DNA of 64,000 nucleotides from Sphingobacteriaceae bacterium (GCA_947453445.1 CANGGP010000010.1:1-64000); one strand, 5' to 3'. Numbered from the stretch's first letter, positions 1 to 9,096 are shown. Notes: generated by a model not told the origin, from the letters alone. Program-made: numbers and translations.

Positions 1-1388
1 AATAAATCAAAAATTTCAACTTCAATGTTTTCTTCAAAAGGTACATCAAAAAATAAAGTTTGCTGCGCCGGGTTAGGGAAACATTTTATTTGATTGCTTA
101 CATTTTTACCATTCTCGGTTAAACCAAGGGCATTGTAATTGCCATTGACATCGAGTTTAAGTAAAAAGGATTGACCGATGTTTGTCATGCCAATGCTAGT
201 CGCGTATGCTGAGTCATATCTTAGACCGGAAACAATTACATCATTGTTTATAAGTTTAATGTTGCCTGGCAGATAAAACATATCACCACCGAATTCTCTA
301 TTCCACCTAAGATTTCCTAAAGTGTCCATGTTTAATATAATTAGTTTAGTTTTTTGTTTTTGCTGGATTGGATTAATAGATTGAAAATTATAATTTATAC
401 AGCCAATGGTAAGAATTGTGTTTGATTTTATCGAGACTCCTTCAACTCTATTTATATGTCCTGTTGTTGCAACTGTGTTTGTGAATACAGTAGTTTTAAT
501 TGATTGATTATTGTTAATAATGCCAACAACCATACTTGTAATAGGCGGTTTACTTAATTCATAATAAATATATGTATTGCCAACCAAAATAAATTTTGTA
601 GATGAGCTTGAAATAAGTTTTGAATCATAGTACCTGATATCAACATTATTTGGCACGCCGTTTAATGAATAAATACTCAGATTAGAAGCTTCAAAGCAGG
701 AATTTATAGCGAATGATGTGTCTAATTTTAAAATTGTTTGTTTACCTGAATTTTGTATTGAACAACTTGTTGAAATACCACCGGTATTTATTAATAAGTT
801 GTTGCCGGCTCTGCAAAAATCAATTATTTCTCCATTAAATATTAATGAATCTAATTCTTGAAATTGTGCATTTAATTTGAATATTTTGCTATTTAAAAAG
901 TTATTATTGCTGTATTCATTTACTGCTAAATAATATCTAGATTGAATTTGAATTAAGTTTGAGGTGCTATGATTGTATGCGTTTGTGCTTGTAATAGCAT
1001 GTGAATTCAGATAATGGTATGAACTATCAAGTTCTAATATTGAAATGTTATTATTCAAACTTGATTGTGTGGTGTCAGAGTATGAACAAAGCCAAAATAG
1101 TTTGGAGTTTATTTTAAGCGGATTGTTAATTGGATAATACCCTTTTATTAGTTCAGTTGAATCTTTTAATGTGAGCGTTGGATTAAATTTTAGAATTTGA
1201 CACTTTTGTTGATTGTAAATGGATAAAGGATACCGAATGTTTAAAACCCTATAATTTGAGTCATTTGGGTAATCCAAAATCTGATGATAATAATTTTCTG
1301 GTGAAATTTGCCTTAAGCCAAAAAACTGAGCATTCAAGCTTTGAATATGAATTAATGCAATTGTTGTGATGATAATTAATTGCTTCAT
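1..1388 (-). CDS. Secreted protein with T9SS type A sorting signal (3' end outside window)
   Basis: The reading frame starts at ATG 1388 and stays open for 462 codons to the window edge, so the C-terminus is missing. The N-terminus is a signal peptide (MKQLIIITTIALIH, then a cleavage-like LNAQ near residue 21). The middle is rich in Asn, Ser, Ile and Tyr and has no domain I recognise; it alternates short hydrophobic strands, which would suit a beta-propeller or similar fold. The last visible part reads CFPNPAQQTLFFDVPF followed by acidic residues. That is the usual beginning of a type A T9SS C-terminal domain (the FPNP motif). Secretion across the outer membrane by T9SS is therefore likely, by family knowledge. 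The function of the mature part is unknown. Confidence 0.8.
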   Translation of the reverse strand, partial: MKQLIIITTIALIHIQSLNAQFFGLRQISPENYYHQILDYPNDSNYRVLNIRYPLSIYNQQKCQILKFNPTLTLKDSTELIKGYYPINNPLKINSKLFWLCSYSDTTQSSLNNNISILELDSSYHYLNSHAITSTNAYNHSTSNLIQIQSRYYLAVNEYSNNNFLNSKIFKLNAQFQELDSLIFNGEIIDFCRAGNNLLINTGGISTSCSIQNSGKQTILKLDTSFAINSCFEASNLSIYSLNGVPNNVDIRYYDSKLISSSSTKFILVGNTYIYYELSKPPITSMVVGIINNNQSIKTTVFTNTVATTGHINRVEGVSIKSNTILTIGCINYNFQSINPIQQKQKTKLIILNMDTLGNLRWNREFGGDMFYLPGNIKLINNDVIVSGLRYDSAYATSIGMTNIGQSFLLKLDVNGNYNALGLTENGKNVSNQIKCFPNPAQQTLFFDVPFEENIEVEIFDL

Positions 1389-1501
1389 AAAATCAGGTTC
1401 AGCTACTATTTAAAAGATTAATTCCCCGGTTAAGAAAAATTAATTGGATTTAATTCTTTATCTAAAATAGAAATAATTTTTGAATGCTTGGCGATTTAAT
1501 T

Positions 1502-2245
1502 TTAGCCTTGATTCCAAATCTCCCAACTCTTCTCCGCTTGCAATTGCAACATACTCAAACCGTTTACCACAATGGCAGCTTTAGCCGCAGCTTGCTTTAA
1601 AAAGGCTGTTTCCGCAGGATTGTAAACCAAATCATAAGCCAAATGTTGTGCCGTGAAATGGACAAAGGGTATATTCGGACATTCATTCACATTCGGGAAA
1701 GTACCCAGCGGGGTGGTATTTACAATTAATTTAAAGGCTTGCATGATATGCTCATTCAGTTCAGAATAAAAAAAAGTGTTTGTTGTTTTTTTGCTGTCAC
1801 TACTTGTGACAAAATACACATCAACACCTATGTTTCGCAACACGTGGGCCACCGCTTTACTTGCACCACCGGTGCCCAATATTAAAGCCCTTTGGTGATT
1901 GGGATCCAAAAAAGGTTTAATGCTTTGTGCAAAGCCATACACATCGGTATTGTGACCAATTTTTTTTCCGTTTTTGAATTGGATGCAATTAACGGCCGCA
2001 ATCGTTTCTGCTTCGGGACTTAGCTCGTCCAAAAAAGGCAAAATACTTTCTTTGTAAGGAATTGTTACGCTTAGTCCTTGTACGTTTTTTTCTGCTGCAA
2101 GCAAGGGCAAAAATTCGTCAATGCTTTGCAATTCGTAGTTCACAAAGGCACAATCACTCAGTTCTAATTGCGCAAATTTTTTCTCAAAATAATTTTTTGA
2201 AAATGAATGTCCCAGCGATTTGCCGATTAAACCATACAGTTTCAT
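1502..2245 (-). CDS. aroE: Shikimate dehydrogenase
   Basis: This 247-residue protein reduces 3-dehydroshikimate to shikimate with NADPH in the chorismate pathway. Family motifs are intact: GLIGKSLGHSFSKNYF at the N-terminus binds shikimate, Lys65 in VTIPYKES and Asp101 in HNTDVYGF are the catalytic pair, LILGTGGASKAV near residues 120-132 is the Rossmann NADP loop, and VNTTPLGTFPN and NGLSMLQLQAEKSWEIW follow. The length is slightly short of the usual 270 residues, as is common in Bacteroidetes. Its ATG shares one base with the stop codon of the upstream tex gene (TAATG), so the two are probably translated from one mRNA by coupled re-initiation. Confidence 0.95.
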   Translation of the reverse strand: MKLYGLIGKSLGHSFSKNYFEKKFAQLELSDCAFVNYELQSIDEFLPLLAAEKNVQGLSVTIPYKESILPFLDELSPEAETIAAVNCIQFKNGKKIGHNTDVYGFAQSIKPFLDPNHQRALILGTGGASKAVAHVLRNIGVDVYFVTSSDSKKTTNTFFYSELNEHIMQAFKLIVNTTPLGTFPNVNECPNIPFVHFTAQHLAYDLVYNPAETAFLKQAAAKAAIVVNGLSMLQLQAEKSWEIWNQG

Positions 2246-4494
2246 TATTTCTTGAATTTGTTTTTTAATGCTGCCAAGGCACTATTGATGTCGTTGGGAT
2301 CGTATTGCTCTTCTTTAACAGCCACTTTGCTTTTTACTTGTTTGGGCATTTGTAATTCGCCTTTCATGCTCAAGGCAATGCGTTTTCGTTTTTCATCCAC
2401 CTCTGTTACGTTCACCCACACTTTTTGTCCCACCTTCACCACCTTGTTGGGATCATCTACAAACTCATCGGCTAATTGCGAAATGTGTACCAAGCCATCT
2501 TGATGAACACCAATATCAACAAAGGCGCCAAAATTGGTCACATTGGTCACAATGCCCGGCAAACGCATGCCTTCACGCAAGTCGCGTATTTCGTGTACAT
2601 TTTCATCGAAGCTAAACAATTCAAAACTTTTACGCGGATCGCGACCAGGTTTTTCGAGTTCAGCGATAATGTCCTTTAATGTTGGTAAGCCAATGCTTTC
2701 AGTCACATAATTTTGAACCTGTATTTTTTTACGCAAGTCTTTGTTCTCAATTAAATCGTCAATACTGCAATTGAGATCCTTGGCCATTTTTTCTACAATG
2801 TGATACGATTCAGGATGAACGGCACTTTTATCCAAAGGATGTTCGCCTTCACGCAAACGCAAAAATCCCGCACATTGTTCGAATACTTTTTCGCCCATGC
2901 GCGGCACTTGCATCAAGGCTTTGCGTGATCTGAAGGCACCTGAATGATTGCGGTACTCCACAATGTTTTGTGCTAAACTTGGTCCGATGCCTGATACGTA
3001 TGAGAGTAATTCTTTAGAGGCCGTGTTTAACTCAACACCCACGGCATTTACACAGGAAGCCACCACTTCATCAAGTTTGTTTTTTAATAATGATTGGTCA
3101 ACATCGTGTTGGTATTGCCCTACGCCAATTGATTTGGGATCTATTTTCACCAATTCAGCCAATGGATCGGTTAAGCGACGACCAATGGATACAGCACCTC
3201 TAACGGTTACGTCCTTGTCGGGAAATTCTTCACGTGCAACATCCGATGCCGAATAAACAGATGCCCCGGCTTCACTCACCACAATCACCGGAATGCTTTT
3301 TGGCAATACATCGATGTTGCGAATAAATTGTTCGGTTTCGCGTGAGGCCGTGCCGTTACCAATGGCTATGGCTTCAATTTGGTGGCGCTGGCAATAGGCC
3401 AATACAACCATTTCAGCTTCTACCGTTTTGCGTTGCGGTTCATGTGGATATATTACTGTATCCTCTAATAATTTTCCTTCTTTATTTAACACCACTACTT
3501 TGCAACCGGATTTAAATCCCGGGTCTAATGCCAAAATGGTTTTTTGTCCCAATGGCGAACTCAATAATAATTCGCGTAAGTTATCTGCAAAAACCATAAT
3601 GGCTTTTTCGTCGGCTGCTTGTTTGGTCATTACGCGCATTTCGGCTTCAATAGAAGGTTGCAACAAACGTTTAAACCCTTCGGCAATGGCTTCTTTTATT
3701 TGATCGGCGCAATCGCCGCGCGATACAATGTATTTTTTTTCAATTAGTGCAGTGGCTTCATCCGCATCCACAATTAAGTCGAGAATTAAAACATCTTCTT
3801 TTTCTCCGCGGCGCATGGCTAGTAATCGGTGACTCGGACAATTCATTAATTTTTCTTCCCATTCAAAATAGTCCGAAAACTTTTCACCCACTTCTTCTTT
3901 GCCTCTAATTACGCGGGTTTTAATGATGCCGCTGCGTTTGTATAAGTCGCGCATTTGTTCTCTGATAATGGCATCTTCACTAACGGTTTCGGCAATGATG
4001 TCGCGGGCACCATGCAGGGCTTCGAGTACCGACTTCACTTCTTTTTCTTCGGAGATAAATTTTTCGGCTTCTTCAAAAAGTGGTAATTTGTTTTGTGCAA
4101 GAATAAACTGTGCCAATGGTTCTAATCCCTTTTCGCGGGCCATGGTGGCTTTGGTGCGGCGTTTTGGTTTGTAAGGCAAATACAAATCTTCTACTTGGGT
4201 TAAAGTTTCGGCGGCAATAATCAATGCTTGTAATTCGTCGGTTAATTTACCTTGCGATTCAATTGATTTTAAAACCGATTCTTTGCGTTGTTCGAGTTGG
4301 CGCAGGCGTTCAATTTCATCGCGAATTTGCATGATTTGAACTTCATCCAAACTGCCTGTGGCTTCTTTGCGGTAGCGTGAAATAAATGGTATGGTGCCTC
4401 CTTCGTCTAATAAACGAACGGTGGCGGTAACGTCTTTTGAATTTAAATTTAATAGGTCGGCAATTTTAAAGTGCAAGCGTGCTTCGTTGATCAT
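2245..4494 (-). CDS. tex: Tex-family RNA-binding transcription accessory protein
   Basis: A 749-residue cytosolic protein of the Tex/YhgF family, which acts on transcription complexes and nucleic acids. The family order is visible: a helical Tex N-domain (residues 1-200, including ATVRLLDEGGTIPFISRYRK), a YqgF/RNase H-like domain (ILALDPGFKSGCKVVVL near residue 320, then AIGNGTASRETEQFI), helix-hairpin-helix segments near 490-560 (LLSYVSGIGPSLAQNIVEYR; LMQVPRMGEKVFEQCAGFLR), and a C-terminal S1 domain (about 640-712, GIVTNVTNFGAFVDIGVHQD, LVHISQL). The C-terminal tail is basic. Length is close to the family norm. It lies directly upstream of aroE with a one-base overlap. Confidence 0.95.
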   Translation of the reverse strand: MINEARLHFKIADLLNLNSKDVTATVRLLDEGGTIPFISRYRKEATGSLDEVQIMQIRDEIERLRQLEQRKESVLKSIESQGKLTDELQALIIAAETLTQVEDLYLPYKPKRRTKATMAREKGLEPLAQFILAQNKLPLFEEAEKFISEEKEVKSVLEALHGARDIIAETVSEDAIIREQMRDLYKRSGIIKTRVIRGKEEVGEKFSDYFEWEEKLMNCPSHRLLAMRRGEKEDVLILDLIVDADEATALIEKKYIVSRGDCADQIKEAIAEGFKRLLQPSIEAEMRVMTKQAADEKAIMVFADNLRELLLSSPLGQKTILALDPGFKSGCKVVVLNKEGKLLEDTVIYPHEPQRKTVEAEMVVLAYCQRHQIEAIAIGNGTASRETEQFIRNIDVLPKSIPVIVVSEAGASVYSASDVAREEFPDKDVTVRGAVSIGRRLTDPLAELVKIDPKSIGVGQYQHDVDQSLLKNKLDEVVASCVNAVGVELNTASKELLSYVSGIGPSLAQNIVEYRNHSGAFRSRKALMQVPRMGEKVFEQCAGFLRLREGEHPLDKSAVHPESYHIVEKMAKDLNCSIDDLIENKDLRKKIQVQNYVTESIGLPTLKDIIAELEKPGRDPRKSFELFSFDENVHEIRDLREGMRLPGIVTNVTNFGAFVDIGVHQDGLVHISQLADEFVDDPNKVVKVGQKVWVNVTEVDEKRKRIALSMKGELQMPKQVKSKVAVKEEQYDPNDINSALAALKNKFKK

Positions 4495-4797
4495 TGGTTT
4501 AAATTAGTTTGTTTGAATTTAGGCAGCAATTGAGAAGTAGGCGCATTGATTTTTCAACATATTTCTTTTTATATGCTGAAAAATATTTAGAGCTTACATT
4601 TTTTTAAACAAAAATTTTATTTGGGCGCCTTAACGGGCTACTCCGGGCTTCGCTACGCTCCGGCTTTTTTCGCGCAAAGAGGCATGCGCGAAAAAGAGCT
4701 ACCCCTTCGTATCCCTGGCGCATAGCTTGTAATGTAATTGCTCGAACAGTTCGTATTTTGATTTTTATTTCTTTTGTTTCAAGGCAAAAAAACGCGA
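4495..4797. other. Intergenic region with GC-rich repeat and hairpins
   Basis: No gene is visible here. 4550-4583 forms an AT-rich hairpin (TTTTTCAACATAT against ATATGCTGAAAAA) upstream of tex, possibly a terminator for the small ORFs at 4798-4985 or a leader structure of tex. 4635-4725 is copy A of the GC-rich dispersed repeat. Inside it, 4666-4696 contains a strong 10-11 bp stem (TTTTTCGCGC against GCGCGAAAAA). Confidence 0.6.
4635..4725 (+). repeat. GC-rich dispersed intergenic repeat, copy A
   Basis: This copy shares with 13864-13955 the blocks GGGCTACT-CGGGCTTCGC, CGCTCCGGC, CGCAAAG and CCCTTCGTATCCCT in the same order. Its GC content is far above that of the surrounding DNA. The central part differs between copies and here forms a hairpin of its own. 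It has no coding potential that I would support. Confidence 0.7.
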
Positions 4798-4985
4798 TTA
4801 TTTGGCCTTAATTTTTTTTGAAGATGCACTTTTGTTAGGGCGCTTAGCCTTTTTATGCTGAACTTTTATTTTGCCGTTTTTTTTAAAATAGGCAATTGAT
4901 TCACTAATCATTTTTTTTCTTCTTTATTTAAAGGTATTGGATCCAAAATAAAATCAACGCCTTTAGGTTTACGGATTAGTCCCAT
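4798..4985 (-). pseudogene. Small basic protein gene split by a frame change at an A8 run (or an overlapping ORF pair)
   Basis: The first frame starts at ATG 4985 and encodes 25 residues (MGLIRKPKGVDFILDPIPLN, then KEEKK) before TGA at 4910-4908. The second frame starts with an ATG at 4911 that overlaps this stop (ATGA) and runs 37 residues to TAA at 4798, ending in a Lys-rich tail. Joined through the run of eight adenines, they give one 62-residue basic protein. It resembles, from memory, small Bacteroidetes proteins with a FVV-P-PLT-KE-K-IS pattern. The break could be a sequencing error in the homopolymer, a real mutation, a minus-one programmed frameshift at A-AAA-AAA, or translational coupling. 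No function can be assigned. Confidence 0.45.
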
Positions 4986-5246
4986 TTTATTTGAATTAAA
5001 AATATCTATTAATTAAAATATTAACAGCGTCACAAATAGACCAATCCTGCCTGCCGTCGCACGGGCTAAGCAATGGCAGGTTGGCTTTGCGTGCCCCTTA
5101 CGCAGCGCATATAAATGCAATAATGGTTGTAGTGTGATTTTTTTGAATTTTCACAACAAAACACTAATAACTCGATAAGTATTGGGTCAATTATTAACCC
5201 TTATTGGGTTAATTCTTAATTATTAATTTTTCATTTTTAATTAATT
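4986..5246. other. Intergenic region with repeat fragments
   Basis: No gene is seen. 5046-5105 has a GC-rich patch (CCTGCCTGCCG and CAATGGCAGG) resembling parts of the dispersed GC-rich repeats. 5180-5246 is an AT-rich run of TTATTGGGTTAATT and AATTTTTCATTTTTAATT units ending at the stop codon of the DUF3467 gene. Confidence 0.5.
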
Positions 5247-5552
5247 TTAAGCCTGCGCGGTTGGTCCGCCGAAACTCATTGGAAAAGGCGTGTCGATGTC
5301 TTTTATTTTGCCATTGGTTTGTTCAAATTTGGCAAGGTTTTCAGCCAAGGCTTTCACCAAACGTTTGGCATGTTGGGGCGTGAGTAAAATGCGCGATTTA
5401 ACGCGGGCTTTGGGCACACCGGGCATGATTTTAATAAAATCCAAAACAAATTCGCTTTGTGAGTGGGTGATGATGGCCAAGTTTGAATAAATACCTTCGG
5501 CGATTTCCTCGCTCAATTCAATGTCTAAATGTGGTTGTTGGTTATCTTCCAT
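5247..5552 (-). CDS. DUF3467 domain protein
   Basis: A 101-residue soluble protein matching the DUF3467 family in size and sequence. Recognisable parts are the N-terminal acidic LDIELSEEIAEGIYSNLAII, the central HSQSEFVLDFIKIMPGVPKA, and the helix SRILLTPQHAKRLVKALAEN. The family is widespread in Bacteroidetes and has no known biochemical role; an association with transcription has been suggested because of its genome contexts, but nothing in this sequence shows it. The gene follows pyrF on the same strand with a 30-base spacer made of AATTAAAAATT repeats. Confidence 0.85.
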   Translation of the reverse strand: MEDNQQPHLDIELSEEIAEGIYSNLAIITHSQSEFVLDFIKIMPGVPKARVKSRILLTPQHAKRLVKALAENLAKFEQTNGKIKDIDTPFPMSFGGPTAQA

Positions 5553-5582
5553 ATATTGAAATTAAAAATTAAAAATGATGAA

Positions 5583-6401
5583 TTAAAAATTAAGAATAAT
5601 TTGGCGCATGTCGTTGGCCATTTTTTCAGCTTCGGCGGAGGCTTTTTCGGCAAAGTCGGTACCGTTAGAGGCGTAAATAATGTTTCGGCTCGAATTCACC
5701 AATAAACCAATGTCTTTTGTTAAGCCGTATTTGCAAACTTCTTCCAAACTGCCACCTTGGGCGCCAACGCCGGGCACCAATAAAAAGTGATTGGGAATTA
5801 TTTTTCTGATCTCAACCAATAATTGCGCTTTGGTAGCACCCACCACAAACATCATGTTTTTATCGTTGCCCCATTGGGCGCAAGTTTCAATTACATGCAA
5901 ATACAATTCTTTGCCGTTTATTTGTTGTTGTTGAAAATCGGCTGAACCGGTATTGCTGGTTAATCCCAAAACAATGGCCCACTTGTTATCAAATTCCAAA
6001 AAGGGTTGAACTGAATCACTTCCCATATATGGCGCCACTGTTATGGCATCGGCATGCAAACGGTTAAAAAATGCCTTTGCATACATTTTACTGGTATTGC
6101 CAATGTCGCCACGTTTTGCATCAGCAATCACAAAATGATCGGGGTATTGGGTCTTAATGTAGCGTATGGTTTTTTCCAAACTTTCGATACCGCTTAAACC
6201 GTAGGCCTCATAAAAGGCATTGTTTGGTTTGTAACTCACACAAAATGCTGCCGTGGCATCAATAATTTGCTTGTTGAATTCAAAAATGGGGTCTTCTTCT
6301 TCCAACAAAAAGGCCGGTATTTTTTCAGTGTCGGGGTCAAGACCCACACACAAAAAAGATTTTTTTTCTTTGATTTGATTGATTATTTGTTCTCTTGTCA
6401 T
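5583..6401 (-). CDS. pyrF: Orotidine 5'-phosphate decarboxylase (type 2)
   Basis: This 272-residue enzyme converts OMP to UMP, the last step of de novo pyrimidine synthesis. It belongs to the longer type 2 PyrF group. Visible motifs are FLCVGLDPDTEKIP near residue 16, SYKPNNAFYEAYG near 57, the catalytic DAKRGDIGNTS (Lys96), DAITVAPYMGSDS, and the phosphate-binding LVPGVGAQGG near 208. The upstream nucleoside phosphorylase ends at 6402, directly against the pyrF ATG, so the two are one transcription unit that joins pyrimidine synthesis and salvage. The last codons and the stop fall in AATTAAAAATT repeat sequence. Confidence 0.95.
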   Translation of the reverse strand: MTREQIINQIKEKKSFLCVGLDPDTEKIPAFLLEEEDPIFEFNKQIIDATAAFCVSYKPNNAFYEAYGLSGIESLEKTIRYIKTQYPDHFVIADAKRGDIGNTSKMYAKAFFNRLHADAITVAPYMGSDSVQPFLEFDNKWAIVLGLTSNTGSADFQQQQINGKELYLHVIETCAQWGNDKNMMFVVGATKAQLLVEIRKIIPNHFLLVPGVGAQGGSLEEVCKYGLTKDIGLLVNSSRNIIYASNGTDFAEKASAEAEKMANDMRQIILNF

Positions 6402-7277
6402 TTAGCTTGTTAATTTGTTAAGGCAATGTTGAATGAGGCGCTCAACGCTATCATTGTAATTGGCCGTAAATGTTTTGGTTGCTCGGTTTGCAATGATTAC
6501 GCAGATAGTTAAACAGCGATGACCCAGTAATTTTCCCAAACCATACAATGCCGAGGTTTCCATTTCAAAATTAGTGATTCTATTTGTTTCAAACGCAAAG
6601 CTTGCCAATAAATCATTGAGTTCGGGTAGTGCTGCATTTAAACGAATTTGTCGTCCTTGCGGACCATAAAATCCCGGTGCGGTGGCGGTAATGCCTTGTA
6701 TTAAACCATCACCAAGATGATTCAACAAGCCGGTATTGGCAGCTACACAATAGGGGTAAGGTAGGTTTGATGGCCATTGGCAATGCTGTATAAATTGATC
6801 GCAAATGTTTTGTTCGTTCACCATTTGCCAATTTTGGTAAAAGGGCAATAAACCATCGAGACCAATGCCGTGGCTGCTTGCCAACAATGTGTTGACGGGC
6901 ATATCGGCGTGTAAGGCGCCGCTGGTGCCAAGGCGTATGATGTTTAATTGGCGCAAAGTAGGGTTTAGATGGCGTGTTTCGGGATTGATATTCACCGCTG
7001 CATCCAGTTCGTTGAGTACAATGTCGATGTTATCGGTGCCAATGCCGGTGCTGATTACGGTGATGCGTTTGCCCTTGTAAGTGCCTGTGTGGGTAATAAA
7101 TTCGCGGTGATTGGCTTTGAATTCAATTTTTGAAAAGTAGCGCGAAATTTGTTCCACCCGACCCGGATCACCTACTAAAATCACGTCATCGGCTATGTCT
7201 TCATTTTTTACATGCAAATGGTAAAGCCTTTTATCGGCGGTGAGTATGAGTTCGGTGTCGGGGAATGTTTGCATCAA
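6402..7277 (-). CDS. Nucleoside phosphorylase (uridine phosphorylase-like)
   Basis: A 291-residue protein of the PNP/UDP phosphorylase superfamily, which splits a nucleoside with phosphate into base and ribose 1-phosphate. Motifs: DVILVGDPGRVEQISRYF (phosphate-binding, near residue 32), ITVISTGIGTDNIDIVLNEL, IIRLGTSGALHADMPV, and NFEMETSALYGLG near 240, where Glu-Met-Glu binds ribose. The last motif, together with the adjacent pyrF, favours uridine as substrate, but purine nucleosides cannot be excluded. The first two codons are both Met, so the start could be one codon later. A minus-strand terminator lies just upstream (7307-7337), so this gene starts a new unit. Confidence 0.85.
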   Translation of the reverse strand: MMQTFPDTELILTADKRLYHLHVKNEDIADDVILVGDPGRVEQISRYFSKIEFKANHREFITHTGTYKGKRITVISTGIGTDNIDIVLNELDAAVNINPETRHLNPTLRQLNIIRLGTSGALHADMPVNTLLASSHGIGLDGLLPFYQNWQMVNEQNICDQFIQHCQWPSNLPYPYCVAANTGLLNHLGDGLIQGITATAPGFYGPQGRQIRLNAALPELNDLLASFAFETNRITNFEMETSALYGLGKLLGHRCLTICVIIANRATKTFTANYNDSVERLIQHCLNKLTS

Positions 7278-7306
7278 GGGTAAAGATATAATAAGTAAGG
7301 CTAAAT

Positions 7307-7337
7307 AAAAAAGCCTTTCCGTTTAGGGAAAGGCTTT
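7307..7337 (-). terminator. Rho-independent terminator of the lipoprotein gene
   Basis: On the minus strand an 11-bp perfect stem (AAAGCCTTTCC against GGAAAGGCTTT, five-base loop) is followed by TTTTTTATTT. It sits 23 bases after the stop codon of the gene at 7360-9096 and before the start of the nucleoside phosphorylase. Confidence 0.85.
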
Positions 7338-7359
7338 GATAAAATTTTTAATTTGAAGC

Positions 7360-9096
7360 TTAATTCACCAATGAAGTAAATCCGCTGTTGCTGCGTAATT
7401 TCAAAAATTCAGCATCATCTTTTGCATAAGCTTTTAAAGCACCATCTTTTTCAATGGCAGTTTTTAAGCTTGAAATAGCTTCAGCGCTGTTACCTTGACG
7501 GGCATAAGCGATGGCTTTTAAATAATGCGAATAAGCCATGTCTTTTTCTTTGCTGGCATCAATGGTGCTTACTGCGCCACTAGCATTGCCACCCATCAAT
7601 TGGGCCAAAGCTTTGTTATGACCATCAAACCCACCAAAATCAGTTTGCGCATCGGCGTATTTTCCGTTGCGAATTTCTAAAATGGCTTTGTTGTAATTAG
7701 TTTCAGCACTTCCACCGGCTTTGCTATAGTATTCCATTGCAGCAACACGGTTACCGTTTTTTGCTTCGATGGCGCCTAAGTTATTGTTTACTGCGCGTTC
7801 GTTTGCATTTGCTTTTGCTGCACGTTTAAATGCTTCGCCTGCTTCAGCCACTTTGTTTTGCATCAATAAAACACAACCCAAATTGTTTGAAGTTCTCCAA
7901 TCGTTAGGGTATTGTTTTTCGGCTGCTTTGTAAATGATGGCCAAATTATTTAAATCGTTGGTTAATTTACCGGCATACAATAATTCTTCAACCGATAAGC
8001 TATCAGGTGTAGATAAAGCCATGCGTGAAATTTGTTCATCGGTACGTGAATTTTTGTTCACATTCATGGTGATTTCGGCGCGACGTAATTTAGGCAATAC
8101 TTTATCTGCTAACTCTACATAGGTTTTAGATAAGTTTTTAATTTCTTTACGACGTTGCTCCGCATCAGTATACATGGTTAAAACACGTAAGATTAGTTCT
8201 TTGTCGCCAATGGTCGATTGCTCCATTAAACTTTTGAAACCAGACCAATCTTCTTCAGTAGTACCAACTTGGTATTGTTCTTTGGTTTTACCGAAAGTGA
8301 TGTTTTTGTCTTTGTTCTTTTTGAATTCATTCATCAAAGCCATTGAAGCAGATTTGGCGCGGTCTTTGGCAAGGTTGGTGTTTTTATCGGTTTCACCATC
8401 GGGTGAAGCGTAAGCTGAAACAGAGATGCCTTTAAATTCGTATGAAGGCAAGCTCAAATTGCTGGCGATAAAAGCATTGATGTTTTTCATTTCTTCGGTT
8501 TTCATTTCGCTGGCGCGAACATCCGAATTGTTGATTGTAAAATAAATGTGGGTACTTTGATTGGCAGGCACCACTTTTACAAAATTATCGGTGGCCATGA
8601 TGGTTTTTTCATCGTTGCGAACCAACAATGAAGTGGCCATTGTTCCGTCGCCCAAGGTTACGGCATCAAATTCTTTTGATTTTGATTTTACTTGACCAAC
8701 ACCTTTTACCACGATGGTAGCGTTGCGCATGGCCGGTTCGAAAGCAAATTTTTCGGAGGTATAGTTAAATGTACCGCCTGAAGAGAAGCCAATTTTTTGA
8801 CCACTGCCGGTGGCTTTTTCGCCGACTAAAACCACAGGTTTAAGGGCTTTTTCGCCGCCATTGTATTTAATGTATGGGGTAATGGTAAGCGTTACTTTCT
8901 TTTGAAATAACTTAGGGTTAAATTTGCCGGTTACGCTGAATTGTACGCTGTCGCCGTGCATTTCAATTGGATTTGGGCTGGAGGTGTATTTAATGTCTTT
9001 TTGTTTTTTCAACATCTTTTTTAATCCATCACAACTTGTTGTAAACAAGGCCAATGATAAACTTGCACCTAATGTTATTAATACTTTTGAATTCAT
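7360..9096 (-). CDS. Lipoprotein with OmpA-like middle domain and C-terminal TPR repeats
   Basis: A 578-residue exported protein. Residues 1-22 are a lipoprotein signal peptide ending in FTTSC, a Bacteroidetes-like lipobox. The next 170 residues look like beta-rich Ig-type domains (VQFSVTGKFNPKLF; VTLTITPYIKYNGG). Residues about 190-300 resemble an OmpA-type periplasmic fold (HIYFTINNSDVRASE; VSAYASPDGETDKNTNLAKD; DRAKSASMAL). Residues 380-560 are TPR-like helices (LNNLAIIYKAAEKQYPNDW; ASNNLGCVLLM-type units; YSHYLKAIAYARQGNSAEAI). This suggests an envelope scaffold that contacts peptidoglycan and other proteins. The exact role is unknown. A TACTTTTG promoter element lies 28 bases upstream and a strong terminator follows. 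Confidence 0.75.
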   Translation of the reverse strand: MNSKVLITLGASLSLALFTTSCDGLKKMLKKQKDIKYTSSPNPIEMHGDSVQFSVTGKFNPKLFQKKVTLTITPYIKYNGGEKALKPVVLVGEKATGSGQKIGFSSGGTFNYTSEKFAFEPAMRNATIVVKGVGQVKSKSKEFDAVTLGDGTMATSLLVRNDEKTIMATDNFVKVVPANQSTHIYFTINNSDVRASEMKTEEMKNINAFIASNLSLPSYEFKGISVSAYASPDGETDKNTNLAKDRAKSASMALMNEFKKNKDKNITFGKTKEQYQVGTTEEDWSGFKSLMEQSTIGDKELILRVLTMYTDAEQRRKEIKNLSKTYVELADKVLPKLRRAEITMNVNKNSRTDEQISRMALSTPDSLSVEELLYAGKLTNDLNNLAIIYKAAEKQYPNDWRTSNNLGCVLLMQNKVAEAGEAFKRAAKANANERAVNNNLGAIEAKNGNRVAAMEYYSKAGGSAETNYNKAILEIRNGKYADAQTDFGGFDGHNKALAQLMGGNASGAVSTIDASKEKDMAYSHYLKAIAYARQGNSAEAISSLKTAIEKDGALKAYAKDDAEFLKLRSNSGFTSLVN

